The position numbers and the translations under genes were made by a program. A stretch of DNA of 64,000 nt from Agrococcus jenensis (GTDB lineage: Bacteria > Actinomycetota > Actinomycetes > Actinomycetales > Microbacteriaceae), in contig NZ_RKHJ01000001.1 of NCBI RefSeq assembly GCF_003752465.1, forward strand, positions 434,001 to 498,000, written 5' to 3'. Shown one piece after another: positions 25,794-33,288 of the stretch. Each line of letters starts with the position of its first letter. Position 1 is the stretch's first letter. The notes beneath the pieces were generated by a model. That model worked only from the letters and a program-made list of their open reading frames with translations. It was not told the DNA's origin and did no database searches.

Positions 25794-26339
25794 CTATTTG
25801 CGCCGAGTGCCCCACTGGCCGAGGAGGTCGCGAATCGTTGCTTCGTACGCCTCGCGTTCGAAGCGCACCGATCGCACGGGCATCTCTGGGGTCCACAGTT
25901 CGCCGGATATCGTGTCCTGGTAGGTGACGTTCCGCCACTCCACTGTCGTCTCGGTCCAGCGCAGGTCGACGCTCAACGCGCCGCACTCCAGATCACCGCA
26001 GGCCGCACAGAACAGGATCGCCACTCGCCCGTCGTCGAAGTGCACGTCGGGGTCGAATGCGGCTGCACGGTCGGGCAGAGGCGCGCCGAGGCTGGCGTCG
26101 ACCAGCCCTCCATCAGTGGCACCTTCGACGATGTGCGTCGTCTCGTTCAGCTCGACGTCATCAGTCGTGAACCAGTCCCGCACTGGCTCACCGTCCACCG
26201 TCCAGCCGAGGGACCTGCGGGCCTGCGCGTCGACCACGTCCATGCGTAGCCGGAGGAAGCCGCGCCATCGGACATCGACCGTAGGGTCCTCTACCCATCG
26301 CGTGCCGAGCACGGACAGCAGGGGCTCGGCTTCGGTCAT
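25794..26339 (-). CDS. Protein of unknown function with a CxxC-x4-C motif
   Basis: 181 residues, no signal peptide or membrane helix. It is rich in acidic and aromatic residues. A segment FCAACGDLECG near residue 120 could bind a metal or form a disulfide. The sequence otherwise alternates short strands (VRWRGFLRLRMDV, DLRWTETTVEWRNVTY). I do not recognise a characterised family. TAGGCT ends six bases before ATG 26339, the same leaderless signature as host genes, so it should be expressed. It is cargo of the tRNA-Met islet. Confidence 0.7.
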   Translation of the reverse strand: MTEAEPLLSVLGTRWVEDPTVDVRWRGFLRLRMDVVDAQARRSLGWTVDGEPVRDWFTTDDVELNETTHIVEGATDGGLVDASLGAPLPDRAAAFDPDVHFDDGRVAILFCAACGDLECGALSVDLRWTETTVEWRNVTYQDTISGELWTPEMPVRSVRFEREAYEATIRDLLGQWGTRRK

Positions 26340-26345
26340 GCTCGG

Positions 26346-26351
26346 AGCCTA
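26346..26351 (-). promoter_or_regulatory. Leaderless -10 (TAGGCT) of the islet gene at 25794-26339
   Basis: Minus-strand TAGGCT, six bases, then ATG 26339. The region 26352-26495 between the two divergent islet genes shows no other feature. Confidence 0.6.
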
Positions 26352-26495
26352 GTGATGCTCTACGCGACGCCGTTTGGCGCGTCGGGCGAGTTGGAACGCA
26401 CGTTTGGATGCGTGACGATCAGGCCGTGCGAGTGGGACGTGCTGCACCCACTCGACGGCCGGCCTGTGGCAGTCGAGCGACTGCTGAGTGCCTGC

Positions 26496-26501
26496 TAGGT
26501 T
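26496..26501 (+). promoter_or_regulatory. Leaderless -10 (TAGGTT) of the small membrane protein gene
   Basis: TAGGTT ends six bases before ATG 26508; no ribosome-binding site is present. Confidence 0.6.
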
Positions 26502-26507
26502 CCGACC

Positions 26508-26753
26508 ATGCCACAGGATGATCCCCTCGTCTTCGCTCTCGTGCTCGCCGTCGGGCTCACCTTCATCCTGTCCGGATCGTGGGCCGTCATCAGCGTGATC
26601 CGCGACACCACGATGGCCCCGCTCGCACGTCTCGCAATGCTCGCTGCGCTCATCCTGTGCTTCCCGCTGGCCGCACCACTCTGGCTGCTGGCGAAGTCCG
26701 CAGACCTGCCTGCCAAGCTGCGGGCGCCGCTGACCGTCAGAGCGCACATCTAG
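26508..26753 (+). CDS. Small two-helix membrane protein, unknown function
   Basis: 81 residues. Two hydrophobic helices (about 8-29 and 40-60) are separated by a short charged loop VIRDTTMAPLAR, and a basic tail (LPAKLRAPLTVRAHI) follows. No family recognised. The gene is supported mainly by a typical leaderless -10 six bases upstream and by coherent membrane topology. It lies inside the tRNA-Met islet, divergent from the unknown 181-residue gene. Confidence 0.55.
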   Translation: MPQDDPLVFALVLAVGLTFILSGSWAVISVIRDTTMAPLARLAMLAALILCFPLAAPLWLLAKSADLPAKLRAPLTVRAHI

Positions 26754-26779
26754 CACCGCAGCGAAGGTCGCGCTGCGGC

Positions 26780-27511
26780 TCAGCCTGGGAACGCGCGATC
26801 GGCGGCAGCGTCGATGATGGCTTGCACATCGACGGCGGGCACCGGAGCGCCAGCCGGAGCCGACACCAGCACCTCGAGCCGATGCCCGGGCACGGCAGCC
26901 CAACACGACGTCTCCGTCATGAGCCCGTACTGGAAGTGATCGACCGACGCAGAGGCGCAGAACGAAGCCTCACCCGCGTCGATGTGCGCAGCAGGCTCCG
27001 TCAAGGTGACTGGCCCGTACGAGTTCGATGGACCGACGACATCGAGAGGGCACGCGGCGACGGCCTCTTGCGCAGCACGCACGCCGTCAACCGCCGTCTC
27101 GGTCATATAGACGTGGACCGTCGCGGCTGTGAGGGGTGACGTCGCGGGAGCCGTCGAGTAGACCTGTCCAGCCTGGCTCCCGAGGTCGCCATCCCGCTCG
27201 AGGTAGACGTCGCCGAGCAGGGGCTCAACGTCGAGCGCACACGGCACTGCGGTCGTCGGCCAGTCACCACCGGTATCCCTCTCGATCGGCTCCCATCCCT
27301 GGATCGGGAAGTCCTCAGCTGCCAGCACCAGGCCGGAGACGTAGGTGTCGAAGGTCTGCGCTGATGCGCTCGGCGAGGCGGCCTCCGGCGCGGCGGACCG
27401 CGATGCTTCCGGCGTCGCCAGCGGTGCCGGCGTCGCTGAGCCGGACGCTTGACACCCCGTGAGGCCGAGCGCCGCGACGACAACCAACGCACACGCTCCC
27501 ACTAATCTCAT
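26780..27511 (-). CDS. Secreted lipoprotein, unknown function (PknH-sensor-like character)
   Basis: 243 residues. Signal peptide with lipobox ALGLTGC, so lipidation at about Cys20. A Ser/Ala/Pro-rich linker (about 22-50) leads to a globular domain with at least four cysteines. It has the general appearance of actinobacterial extracellular sensor/LpqN-like domains, with AAEDFPIQGW, GDLGSQAGQVYST and VDGVRAAQEAVAACPL, but no certain family assignment. A good ribosome-binding site (AGAGGAG) precedes ATG 27511. It is the largest intact gene in the tRNA-Met islet. Confidence 0.7.
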   Translation of the reverse strand: MRLVGACALVVVAALGLTGCQASGSATPAPLATPEASRSAAPEAASPSASAQTFDTYVSGLVLAAEDFPIQGWEPIERDTGGDWPTTAVPCALDVEPLLGDVYLERDGDLGSQAGQVYSTAPATSPLTAATVHVYMTETAVDGVRAAQEAVAACPLDVVGPSNSYGPVTLTEPAAHIDAGEASFCASASVDHFQYGLMTETSCWAAVPGHRLEVLVSAPAGAPVPAVDVQAIIDAAADRAFPG

Positions 27512-27926
27512 GCGTCTCCTCTAGGTTGCTCGCCTACGTTCATCGATGCGTGCAATGAACGCTAGGTCAGGTGAGACAACCTCCACAAGCCGCCCGACCG
27601 GGCGGTATCGCCCGGCCCAGAGCCGCATCCGTCCGGGTATGAGCGCTGGCCTCCCGGAGCGCCGTCACAGGGGGGAGGGGCCACTGGCCCGCTTGGCCAG
27701 CGGCGGCTCCGCCCTTCCCTCTCGGCGACATCCGGCTATGGAGTCGATCTCGGCCACCGCCCTCAGGGGTCTTCGGCACCTCGATCTCATGACGACGCCC
27801 TGGGAGGCAGTCCCTGCTCAGCACCTCGACCGGTTCGTCCGCTGGTCGCAGCCTCGATTCGCTTCGGAGGTCGCGGCGGAGCACTACGACGACTGTCGAT
27901 TGGGGCGGCTATCACGGGCGGAGGCT
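27512..27926. other. Non-coding or decayed part of the islet
   Basis: 415 bases between the lipoprotein gene and the recognisable integrase remnant. The plus frame leading into the remnant is open from 27546 but shows no recombinase core or arm-binding domain. I see no other gene, and only short inverted repeats (for example GGGCGGTATCGCCC near 27600). Confidence 0.5.
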
Positions 27927-28136
27927 CGAGCTCGGCTGGGGTTCCCGACGGTCCCGACCCACTCGTTCCGGAAGACGGTAGCAACCGCTCTGGACCGCGC
28001 TGGGCTCTCAGCCCGAGACATCGCGGAGTGCCTGGGGCACGAGAACCCCTCAGTGACCCAGGACGTCCACATGGCGAAGCGCTCGAACTCCACACGAGCT
28101 GCGGCGGCGGTGGGCGCGGCGCCCGAGCCCCGCTGA
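27927..28136 (+). pseudogene. Tyrosine recombinase (integrase), C-terminal remnant
   Basis: About 69 residues match the end of phage-type integrases: RLGFPTVPTHSFRKTVATAL contains the HxxR box and IAECLGHENPSV the second conserved His. In the active-site block the expected D-V-Y-M reads DVHM, so the nucleophilic Tyr is replaced by His. The catalytic domain's first Arg and the core-binding domain are missing upstream. It lies 78 bases from the tRNA-Met att site, the usual place for int. It cannot be functional. Confidence 0.8.
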
Positions 28137-28181
28137 ATGCGCGGGGTCTGTGCGGGATGGATCTACCCGCCAAACGCGGAG

Positions 28182-28211
28182 AGGCCCGGAATCTGTTGAG
28201 ATTCCGGGCCT
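28182..28211 (-). terminator. Terminator after tRNA-Met
   Basis: Perfect 13-bp stem (28182-28194 with 28199-28211) and 4-base loop immediately after the tRNA-Met CCA end. It was probably supplied by the inserted element. Confidence 0.8.
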
Positions 28212-28214
28212 TCT

Positions 28215-28253
28215 GGTAGCGAGGGCGGGGTTCGAACCCGCGACCTCACGATT
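28215..28253 (-). repeat. attR-like direct repeat inside tRNA-Met
   Basis: 39 bases identical to 25592-25630. They form the 3' end of the functional tRNA-Met and include the first two bases of its encoded CCA. Confidence 0.85.
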
Positions 28254-28290
28254 ATGAGTCGTGCGCTCTCACCAACTGAGCTACCCCGCC
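28217..28290 (-). tRNA. trnM: tRNA-Met (CAT anticodon, elongator type)
   Basis: 74 bases from GGCGGGG at 28290. The D-arm is GCTCAGTTGGTGAGAGC, the anticodon arm ACGAC-TCATAAT with CAT, and the T-arm GCGGG-TTCGAAC-CCCGC. The acceptor pairs include two G-U pairs (positions 1-72 and 5-68). CCA is encoded at 28216-28214, unlike the other tRNAs in the window. A lysidine-modified tRNA-Ile2 would also read CAT; overall sequence favours elongator Met. Confidence 0.92.
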
Positions 28291-28328
28291 AGAACGCCCA
28301 CCCAAGCACGAAGCATCAAGCGAACGCG

Positions 28329-28400
<72 letters not shown>

Positions 28401-28456
28401 GAAGCCGTGATGGCAACCGGAATATCGTAGCACCGCGGACGGGCCCTTCGCGCACC

Positions 28457-29368
28457 TCACGGCGCGAGCGCGTCGACGCCCCCGATCGCCCGCGCGCAGC
28501 GCCGCAGCGCATCGATCGTGTGCGCGACGACGGCGCGCTCCGCGACGTCCGGGCGGGCGAGGACGCTCACGATCCGGCCGGTCGGGAGCCCCGCGAGCGG
28601 CACGAGCGCGATGCCGCCGCCGGGCCGCGTGCTGAAGCGCGGCAGCATCCCGATCCCGAGGCCCGCGGCGACGAGCGCCTCGACGAGGCGGTTGTCGCGC
28701 ACGCGCTGCCCGATCGCGAACCGCTCCCCCGCCGCCGCCTCGACCGCGACGCGCAGGTCGTCGAAGGGATACCCCCCGGGCACGCCGATCCAGCGCTCGC
28801 CCGCGATGTCCGACGGCCGCACGGAGCCGCTCCCCGCGAGCGGATGCGCCTCGGGCACGGCGATGTCGATCGGCTCCCGCAGCAGGTCGACCACGTGCAG
28901 GCCGCGCCAGTCCGGCAGCGGCGTGGGCGCCATCCGGTGCCCGATCACGAGGTCGTGGTCGCGGGCGAGCGCCGCGTAGTCGGCCTCGGCGACGTCGTGG
29001 TCGTGCACGCGGAGGTCGACGTCCGCGCCGAGCGCCGCGATGAGCGACGGCAGCAGCACGACGCCCGCGCTCGGCAGCGCGGCGACGTCGACCCGCCCGC
29101 CGATCCCGCCTCGGTAGGCGGCCAGCCTGCCCTCGACGCGCGCGACGACGGCCGCCACCTCGATCGCACCGGCGGCGAGCAGCCGCCCGGCCTCGGTCAG
29201 CCGCACGCCGCGCCCGAGCGGCTCGGTGAGCGGCAGCCCGATCGTGCGCTCGAGCGATCGGATGCGCTGCGACACGGCCGACGGGGTCACCTGCGTGGCC
29301 CGCGCCACGGCCGAGAGGCTGCCGCGGTCGTCGAGCTCGCGCAGCAGGATGAGGTCACGCAACTCCAT
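28457..29368 (-). CDS. LysR-family transcriptional regulator
   Basis: 303 residues. The N-terminal winged helix has LRELDDRGSLSAVARATQVTPSAVSQRIRSLERTIG, the LysR recognition helix. The effector domain follows from about residue 90, with a distal ArgP/IciA-like shape (DLVIGHRMAPTPLPDWRGLHVVDLLREPIDIAVPEAHPLA). It is divergent from an EamA exporter gene with 72 bases between starts, the usual layout for a LysR regulator and its target. TGCAGCA half-sites lie in the gap. Confidence 0.92.
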   Translation of the reverse strand: MELRDLILLRELDDRGSLSAVARATQVTPSAVSQRIRSLERTIGLPLTEPLGRGVRLTEAGRLLAAGAIEVAAVVARVEGRLAAYRGGIGGRVDVAALPSAGVVLLPSLIAALGADVDLRVHDHDVAEADYAALARDHDLVIGHRMAPTPLPDWRGLHVVDLLREPIDIAVPEAHPLAGSGSVRPSDIAGERWIGVPGGYPFDDLRVAVEAAAGERFAIGQRVRDNRLVEALVAAGLGIGMLPRFSTRPGGGIALVPLAGLPTGRIVSVLARPDVAERAVVAHTIDALRRCARAIGGVDALAP

Positions 29369-29414
29369 GCAGCAACGCTACACAGTCGATGCAGCATCCA
29401 TCGCTTGTGCTGCA
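29368..29414. promoter_or_regulatory. Candidate LysR operator: three TGCAGCA half-sites
   Basis: TGCAGCA at 29368-29374 (overlapping the LysR start codon) and 29390-29396, the second facing its inverted copy TGCTGCA at 29408-29414 across 11 bases. The T-N11-A spacing fits LysR-type boxes controlling both divergent genes. Confidence 0.55.
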
Positions 29415-29440
29415 CGGTGATCGCCTGCTCGGCTGTGCGC

Positions 29441-30376
29441 ATGACGACGAGAGAACGACTGCTGGGCCTGCTGGTCGCGGTGCTGTGGGGGCTCAACTTC
29501 CTGGCGATCCACCTCTCGCTCGAGCAGTTCCCGCCCTTCTTCCTCGTCGCGCTGCGGTTCGCGCTCCTCGCGGTGCCGACGATCCTGCTCGTGCCGCGGC
29601 CGGACGTGCCGCTGCGGTGGCTGCTCGGCTACGGGCTCGGGTTCGGCACGCTGCAGTTCCTCTTCCTCTACTGGGCGATGGCGGCCGGCATGCCGACCGG
29701 GCTGGCCTCGCTCGTGCTGCAGGCATCCGCCCCCTTCACGGTGCTGCTCGGCGCGACCCTGCTGCGCGAGCGCCTGGACCGCGCGCAGGTGCTGGGCATC
29801 CTGCTCGCCGTCGCGGGACTGACCGTCATCGGTGCGCAGCAGCTCGGCACCGCCGCGCTCGGGCCGTTCCTGCTCACGCTGCTCGGCGCGCTCGGCTGGG
29901 CGCTCGGCAACGTCTCGAGCCGGCTCGCGCGGCCCTCGAAGCCACTCCACCTGACGCTCTGGATGTCGGTCGTGCCGGTGCTGCCGATGCTCGCGACCTC
30001 GCTGTGGGTCGAGGGCCCCGACCGCATCGCGCAGTCGTTCGTCGGGCTCGAGACCGCGACCGGCCTGCTCGCCATCGCCGGCCTCGCCTACACGATCCTG
30101 CTCGGCACGGTCGTGGGCAGCGGGCTCTGGACGTGGCTGCTGAGCCGCCACCCGGCCGCGCGGGTCGCGCCGTTCTCGATGCTCGTGCCCGTCGTCGGCC
30201 TGCTCACCGCCTGGGTCGTGCTCGGCGAGACGCTCACGGCCGTCGAGATCGCCGGCGCCGGCGTGGTGGTGGCCGGCGTGCTGCTGGGATCCGGCGCGCT
30301 GGGCGGCGGGAGTCGCGCCGCCCGACCCGTGGCCGAGCCGCCCACGGAGCGCGCGCCGTCACCCGCCGCGCGCTGA
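29441..30376 (+). CDS. EamA-family (DMT) metabolite exporter
   Basis: 311 residues with ten hydrophobic helices in two EamA repeats: repeat 1 starts LGLLVAVLWGLNFLAIHLSLEQFPPFFLVALRF, repeat 2 starts FLLTLLGALGWALGNVSSRLA. The C-terminal tail is Arg/Pro-rich. Such transporters export amino acids or related metabolites. The start was set at the ATG preceding MTTRERLLGLL. The divergent LysR regulator probably controls it in response to the exported compound. Confidence 0.9.
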   Translation: MTTRERLLGLLVAVLWGLNFLAIHLSLEQFPPFFLVALRFALLAVPTILLVPRPDVPLRWLLGYGLGFGTLQFLFLYWAMAAGMPTGLASLVLQASAPFTVLLGATLLRERLDRAQVLGILLAVAGLTVIGAQQLGTAALGPFLLTLLGALGWALGNVSSRLARPSKPLHLTLWMSVVPVLPMLATSLWVEGPDRIAQSFVGLETATGLLAIAGLAYTILLGTVVGSGLWTWLLSRHPAARVAPFSMLVPVVGLLTAWVVLGETLTAVEIAGAGVVVAGVLLGSGALGGGSRAARPVAEPPTERAPSPAAR

Positions 30377-30386
30377 CCGGCGCCGG

Positions 30387-31205
30387 CTAGCGAGGAGCGA
30401 CGGACGCGCGGCGCCAGCGGCCGTCGACGCGCTCGACCGCCCCTGCCGCCTCGAACGCCTCGAGCCACCCGCGCATGGGCCAGAACCCCCAGCGGTCGGC
30501 GAAGAGCCCGCCGTTGCGGAGGATGTCGTCGAGGTGCTGCCACGGCGGGCTCGAGGTCGGGTGGTGCTGGTGGTACGCGTGCGCGCCGCCGACCCACGCG
30601 AGCGGCGCCGGCGCTGCCTGCGCGCGCATCGCGAAGTCGGTGTCCTCCGCGCCGTAGCCCACGTAGGCCTCGTCGAAGCCGCCGATGCGGCGCCAGGTCG
30701 AGGCGCTGAGCGCGAAGGAGAGCGACCAGAACAGCAGCTGGTCCTCCGGCGCCGCGACGTGGACCTCGCCGTCGGGCGGCGACGGACGCGCGGCGTGCGG
30801 CGCCGTGAGCGCCGCGAGATCCGTCTGGGCATCGACGGCGACGCCCTCGGCCAGGTAGGTCACCGGGCCGGCGAGCAGCGCTCCGGGGTGCGCGCGGAGC
30901 GCGCGGTCGTAGCGATCGAGCAGCGCGTCGCCCGGCACGCAGTCGGCGTCGAGGAAGACGAGCCGGTCGCATCCGCGGTCGATCGCGGCCCGCGCACCGG
31001 CGTTGCGGGCGGCGGCGAGCCGCATGCCCGCGGCCGCGGGCGGCACGTGCAGCACGACGGTCGCGGGCACCTCGTCGCCGGGCGGCTCTGCGTCGAGCCA
31101 CACGACGACCCGCTCGAGGCCGGGGACGCCCTGCAGCCGCTCCTGCTGCCGCGCCAGGTGCCCGGCCCGCGCGCGCGAGGCGAGCGTGATGGTGGCGATG
31201 GTCAT
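30387..31205 (-). CDS. Glycosyltransferase, GT-A fold (family 2/galactosyltransferase C-terminal type)
   Basis: 272 residues, soluble. Acceptable GT-A marks are RLAAARNAGARAAIDRGCDRLVFLDADCVPG, with the metal-binding DAD, and GGFDEAYVGYGAEDTDFAMRAQ, the Glyco_transf_7C region with the catalytic ED. The substrate sugar is unknown. The start ATG 31205 overlaps the stop of the upstream GT-B gene (ATGA). It is the last gene of the minus-strand arm of the glycosyltransferase cluster. Confidence 0.87.
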   Translation of the reverse strand: MTIATITLASRARAGHLARQQERLQGVPGLERVVVWLDAEPPGDEVPATVVLHVPPAAAGMRLAAARNAGARAAIDRGCDRLVFLDADCVPGDALLDRYDRALRAHPGALLAGPVTYLAEGVAVDAQTDLAALTAPHAARPSPPDGEVHVAAPEDQLLFWSLSFALSASTWRRIGGFDEAYVGYGAEDTDFAMRAQAAPAPLAWVGGAHAYHQHHPTSSPPWQHLDDILRNGGLFADRWGFWPMRGWLEAFEAAGAVERVDGRWRRASVAPR

Positions 31206-32170
31206 GGCCGTCCTCCTGCCGCGACGCGGTCGATGATCGCCGCGGCCCTGCCCGCGGCGCCGGGCACGCCCCATGCGCTCCAGTCCGGTTGGAGCGCCTG
31301 CGCGCGGGCGAGCAGCGCCGGCCAGTCATCGGGCGCGGGGGCGTCGACGACGACGGCGAGGCCCAGCTCGTCCAGCATGGCGGCCGTGCGGTGCTGCTCG
31401 TCGAACGGGCGCGGCCGCGGCACGACGATGGCGCTGGCCCCGGCCGCGGCGACGTCGGCGATCGCGTTCTGCCCCGCGGCCGTGACCACGACCTCCGCCT
31501 CGCAGAGCGCCAGCCACGGGTCGTCGATCCACGTCGCGCCGCCGGCGATGCGCCACTGCCGGTCGGGCGTCGCCGCGATCGCCTGGCGCAGCATCGCGTC
31601 CCACGCCGCGTCCCGGCCCCCGCCGCCGAGCGCGAGCACGGCGCCGGGACGGCGCGAGGCCGAGCGCTCCCACGTCGCGAAGCGCGAGATGCCGCCCACC
31701 GGGTGGACCTCGCCGTCGTCGGCCGGCCACGGGGCGATCACCGCGTCGGCGAGCCGTCGGCCGAGCACGTGCGGCTCGTCGGTGCGGTCGCCCGGCTGCG
31801 TCATCAGCACGACGCGGCGCCCGAGGAGCCGCGCGAGCAGCGTCACCTCGACCGAGACGTCGACGACGATCGCGTCGAGGTGCGGCGCGCGAGCCGCGAT
31901 CGCCGCCATCCGCTCGGCATGCCCGCGGTGCCCGATGGGCGCCCAGTGCAGCGCGCCGCCCGCCGTCGGCTCGGCCGCGGATGGCGCACCCGCCCCCTCG
32001 TCCTCGTCATCGCGAGGCAGCTGCACCCACGTCGTGCCGACGGGCAGCGCCGCGGGCTGCGGCAGCGAGCTGAACGCGACCACCGACGCGGCGACGTGCG
32101 GCCGGATCGCGAGGAAGCGGGTCAGGTGCCCCATGCCGTGGTGGTGCACGTACCAGCCGACCGCGGTCAC
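31202..32170 (-). CDS. Glycosyltransferase, GT-B fold (family 28/MGT-like)
   Basis: 322 residues. N-terminal nucleotide-fold start VGWYVHHHGMGHLTRFLAI contains the GHxxR region seen in UDP-sugar GT-B enzymes. The C-terminal half has VLALGGGGRDAAWDAML and EVVVTAAGQNAIADVAAAGASAIVVPRPRPFDEQHRTA, equivalent to the MurG/MGT donor-binding loop. GTG 32170 overlaps the stop of the upstream gene (GTGA). No membrane anchor. The acceptor is unknown. Confidence 0.85.
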   Translation of the reverse strand: MTAVGWYVHHHGMGHLTRFLAIRPHVAASVVAFSSLPQPAALPVGTTWVQLPRDDEDEGAGAPSAAEPTAGGALHWAPIGHRGHAERMAAIAARAPHLDAIVVDVSVEVTLLARLLGRRVVLMTQPGDRTDEPHVLGRRLADAVIAPWPADDGEVHPVGGISRFATWERSASRRPGAVLALGGGGRDAAWDAMLRQAIAATPDRQWRIAGGATWIDDPWLALCEAEVVVTAAGQNAIADVAAAGASAIVVPRPRPFDEQHRTAAMLDELGLAVVVDAPAPDDWPALLARAQALQPDWSAWGVPGAAGRAAAIIDRVAAGGRP

Positions 32171-33288
32171 GGCAGGGCCGCCGTGCGCTCGACCGCGTCG
32201 AGCCGGTCGCGGTAGAGCGCCTCGAGCTGGCGGTCGCGGCGCATCGCCGAGAACCGCTCGACCGCGTGCTCCCGGATGCCGACCCGCGCGGTGCTCGGCA
32301 GGCGCAGCAGCTCGTCGGCGGCGGCCGCGAGCGCCGCGACATCCCCGGGCGGCACGAGGCGCGTGCCGGGCAGCCCCTCGAGCACCTCCGAGATGCCGCC
32401 GCGGTCGAAGGCGGCGACCGGCGTGCCGGTCATGAGCGCCTCGGCCAGCACGAGCCCGAAGGGCTCGTCCCAGCACGGCGTGACGAGCGCGCAGCCGCTG
32501 CGCCCCACGAGGTGGGCGAGCCGGCGACGCCGCATGGGCCCGACGTGGCGGATGCCGCCCCCGAGCCGCGGCACCACGGAGCGCTCGAAGTACTGCTCGT
32601 CGCCCACGCGACCCGCCACCACCAGGGGGCGCCCCATCGCGCGCGCCGCATCGGCGGCGAGGTGGGGGCCCTTCTCCGGCACGATGCGCCCGAACCAGAC
32701 GAGCCCCGGGCCGCCCGGCCCGAGCGGCCACGCGTCGGCGTCGACCGTGTTCAGCAGCACCGTCGACTCGACCCCGCTCGCGCGCCACTCCCCCGCCGTG
32801 TGGGCGCTCACCGCGAGGAACGAGTGCGCGGGCCCGGCAGCATCCGCCGCCGCGACCAGCTCGGGCAGCGGCGGCGTGTGCAGCGTCGTGAGCATCGGGA
32901 TGCCGTGCTCGGCGGCACGGGCGATCGGCACCGGGTGCAGGCTGTGGTTGTCGATCAGGTCGAAGGCGGTGCGGTCGACGACGAGCTCGTCGACCACGGC
33001 GTCGAGCACGCTCGCCACCTGGTCGAGGTAGCCGTCCGGATAGGCCTCGTCGGACGAGCGGCCGCCGCCCCAGACGACACGGGGCAGCCGCATCCGCTCG
33101 GGGGTGCGATCGAGGAAGTCGGAGCCGCGCGCCGCCACGAGCGTGACGTCGTGGCCGCTCGCCCGCAGCGACCGCACGCGGTCCCACACGAGCGCCTCGA
33201 GGCCGCCCGCGTGCGGCTCGCGGATCGGATGGCGCGACGGGGCGATGACGAGGATGCGGAGCCGGTCGCCGAGCGGGAGCCGCATCAC
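32167..33288 (-). CDS. Glycosyltransferase family 4
   Basis: 373 residues, GT-B fold. An N-terminal glycine loop EPHAGGLEALVWDRVRSLRASGHDVTLVAA is followed by the GT4 donor site GLVWFGRIVPEKGPHLAADAA, with TPCWDEPFGLVLAEALMTGTPVAAFDRGG holding the conserved E-x7-E motif. It is likely to use a nucleotide-activated hexose or similar. It overlaps its neighbours by 4 bases on both sides, so the four minus-strand genes are tightly coupled. Confidence 0.92.
   Translation of the reverse strand: MMRLPLGDRLRILVIAPSRHPIREPHAGGLEALVWDRVRSLRASGHDVTLVAARGSDFLDRTPERMRLPRVVWGGGRSSDEAYPDGYLDQVASVLDAVVDELVVDRTAFDLIDNHSLHPVPIARAAEHGIPMLTTLHTPPLPELVAAADAAGPAHSFLAVSAHTAGEWRASGVESTVLLNTVDADAWPLGPGGPGLVWFGRIVPEKGPHLAADAARAMGRPLVVAGRVGDEQYFERSVVPRLGGGIRHVGPMRRRRLAHLVGRSGCALVTPCWDEPFGLVLAEALMTGTPVAAFDRGGISEVLEGLPGTRLVPPGDVAALAAAADELLRLPSTARVGIREHAVERFSAMRRDRQLEALYRDRLDAVERTAALP

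Larger units (their letters stand above)
25592..28253. mobile_element. Small decayed integrative element inserted in tRNA-Met
   Basis: The segment is bounded by a 39-bp direct repeat, one copy being the 3' end of an intact tRNA-Met. It carries a C-terminal remnant of a tyrosine recombinase next to the tRNA, a lipoprotein gene, a small membrane protein gene and an unknown gene. Codon and base use look less GC-biased than the flanks. Only 2.6 kb remains and no replication, transfer or capsid gene was found, so it is probably a shrunken island rather than an active element. Confidence 0.75.

Noticed and set aside
26349..26906. 185-residue open frame on the minus strand across the small membrane protein gene
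   Set aside because: It overlaps two better-supported genes, is low in hydrophobic structure and lacks any promoter or start signal.
27546..27926. Functional N-terminal part of the integrase in the same open frame
   Set aside because: No arm-binding or core-binding features or catalytic Arg can be recognised before residue 128 of that frame.
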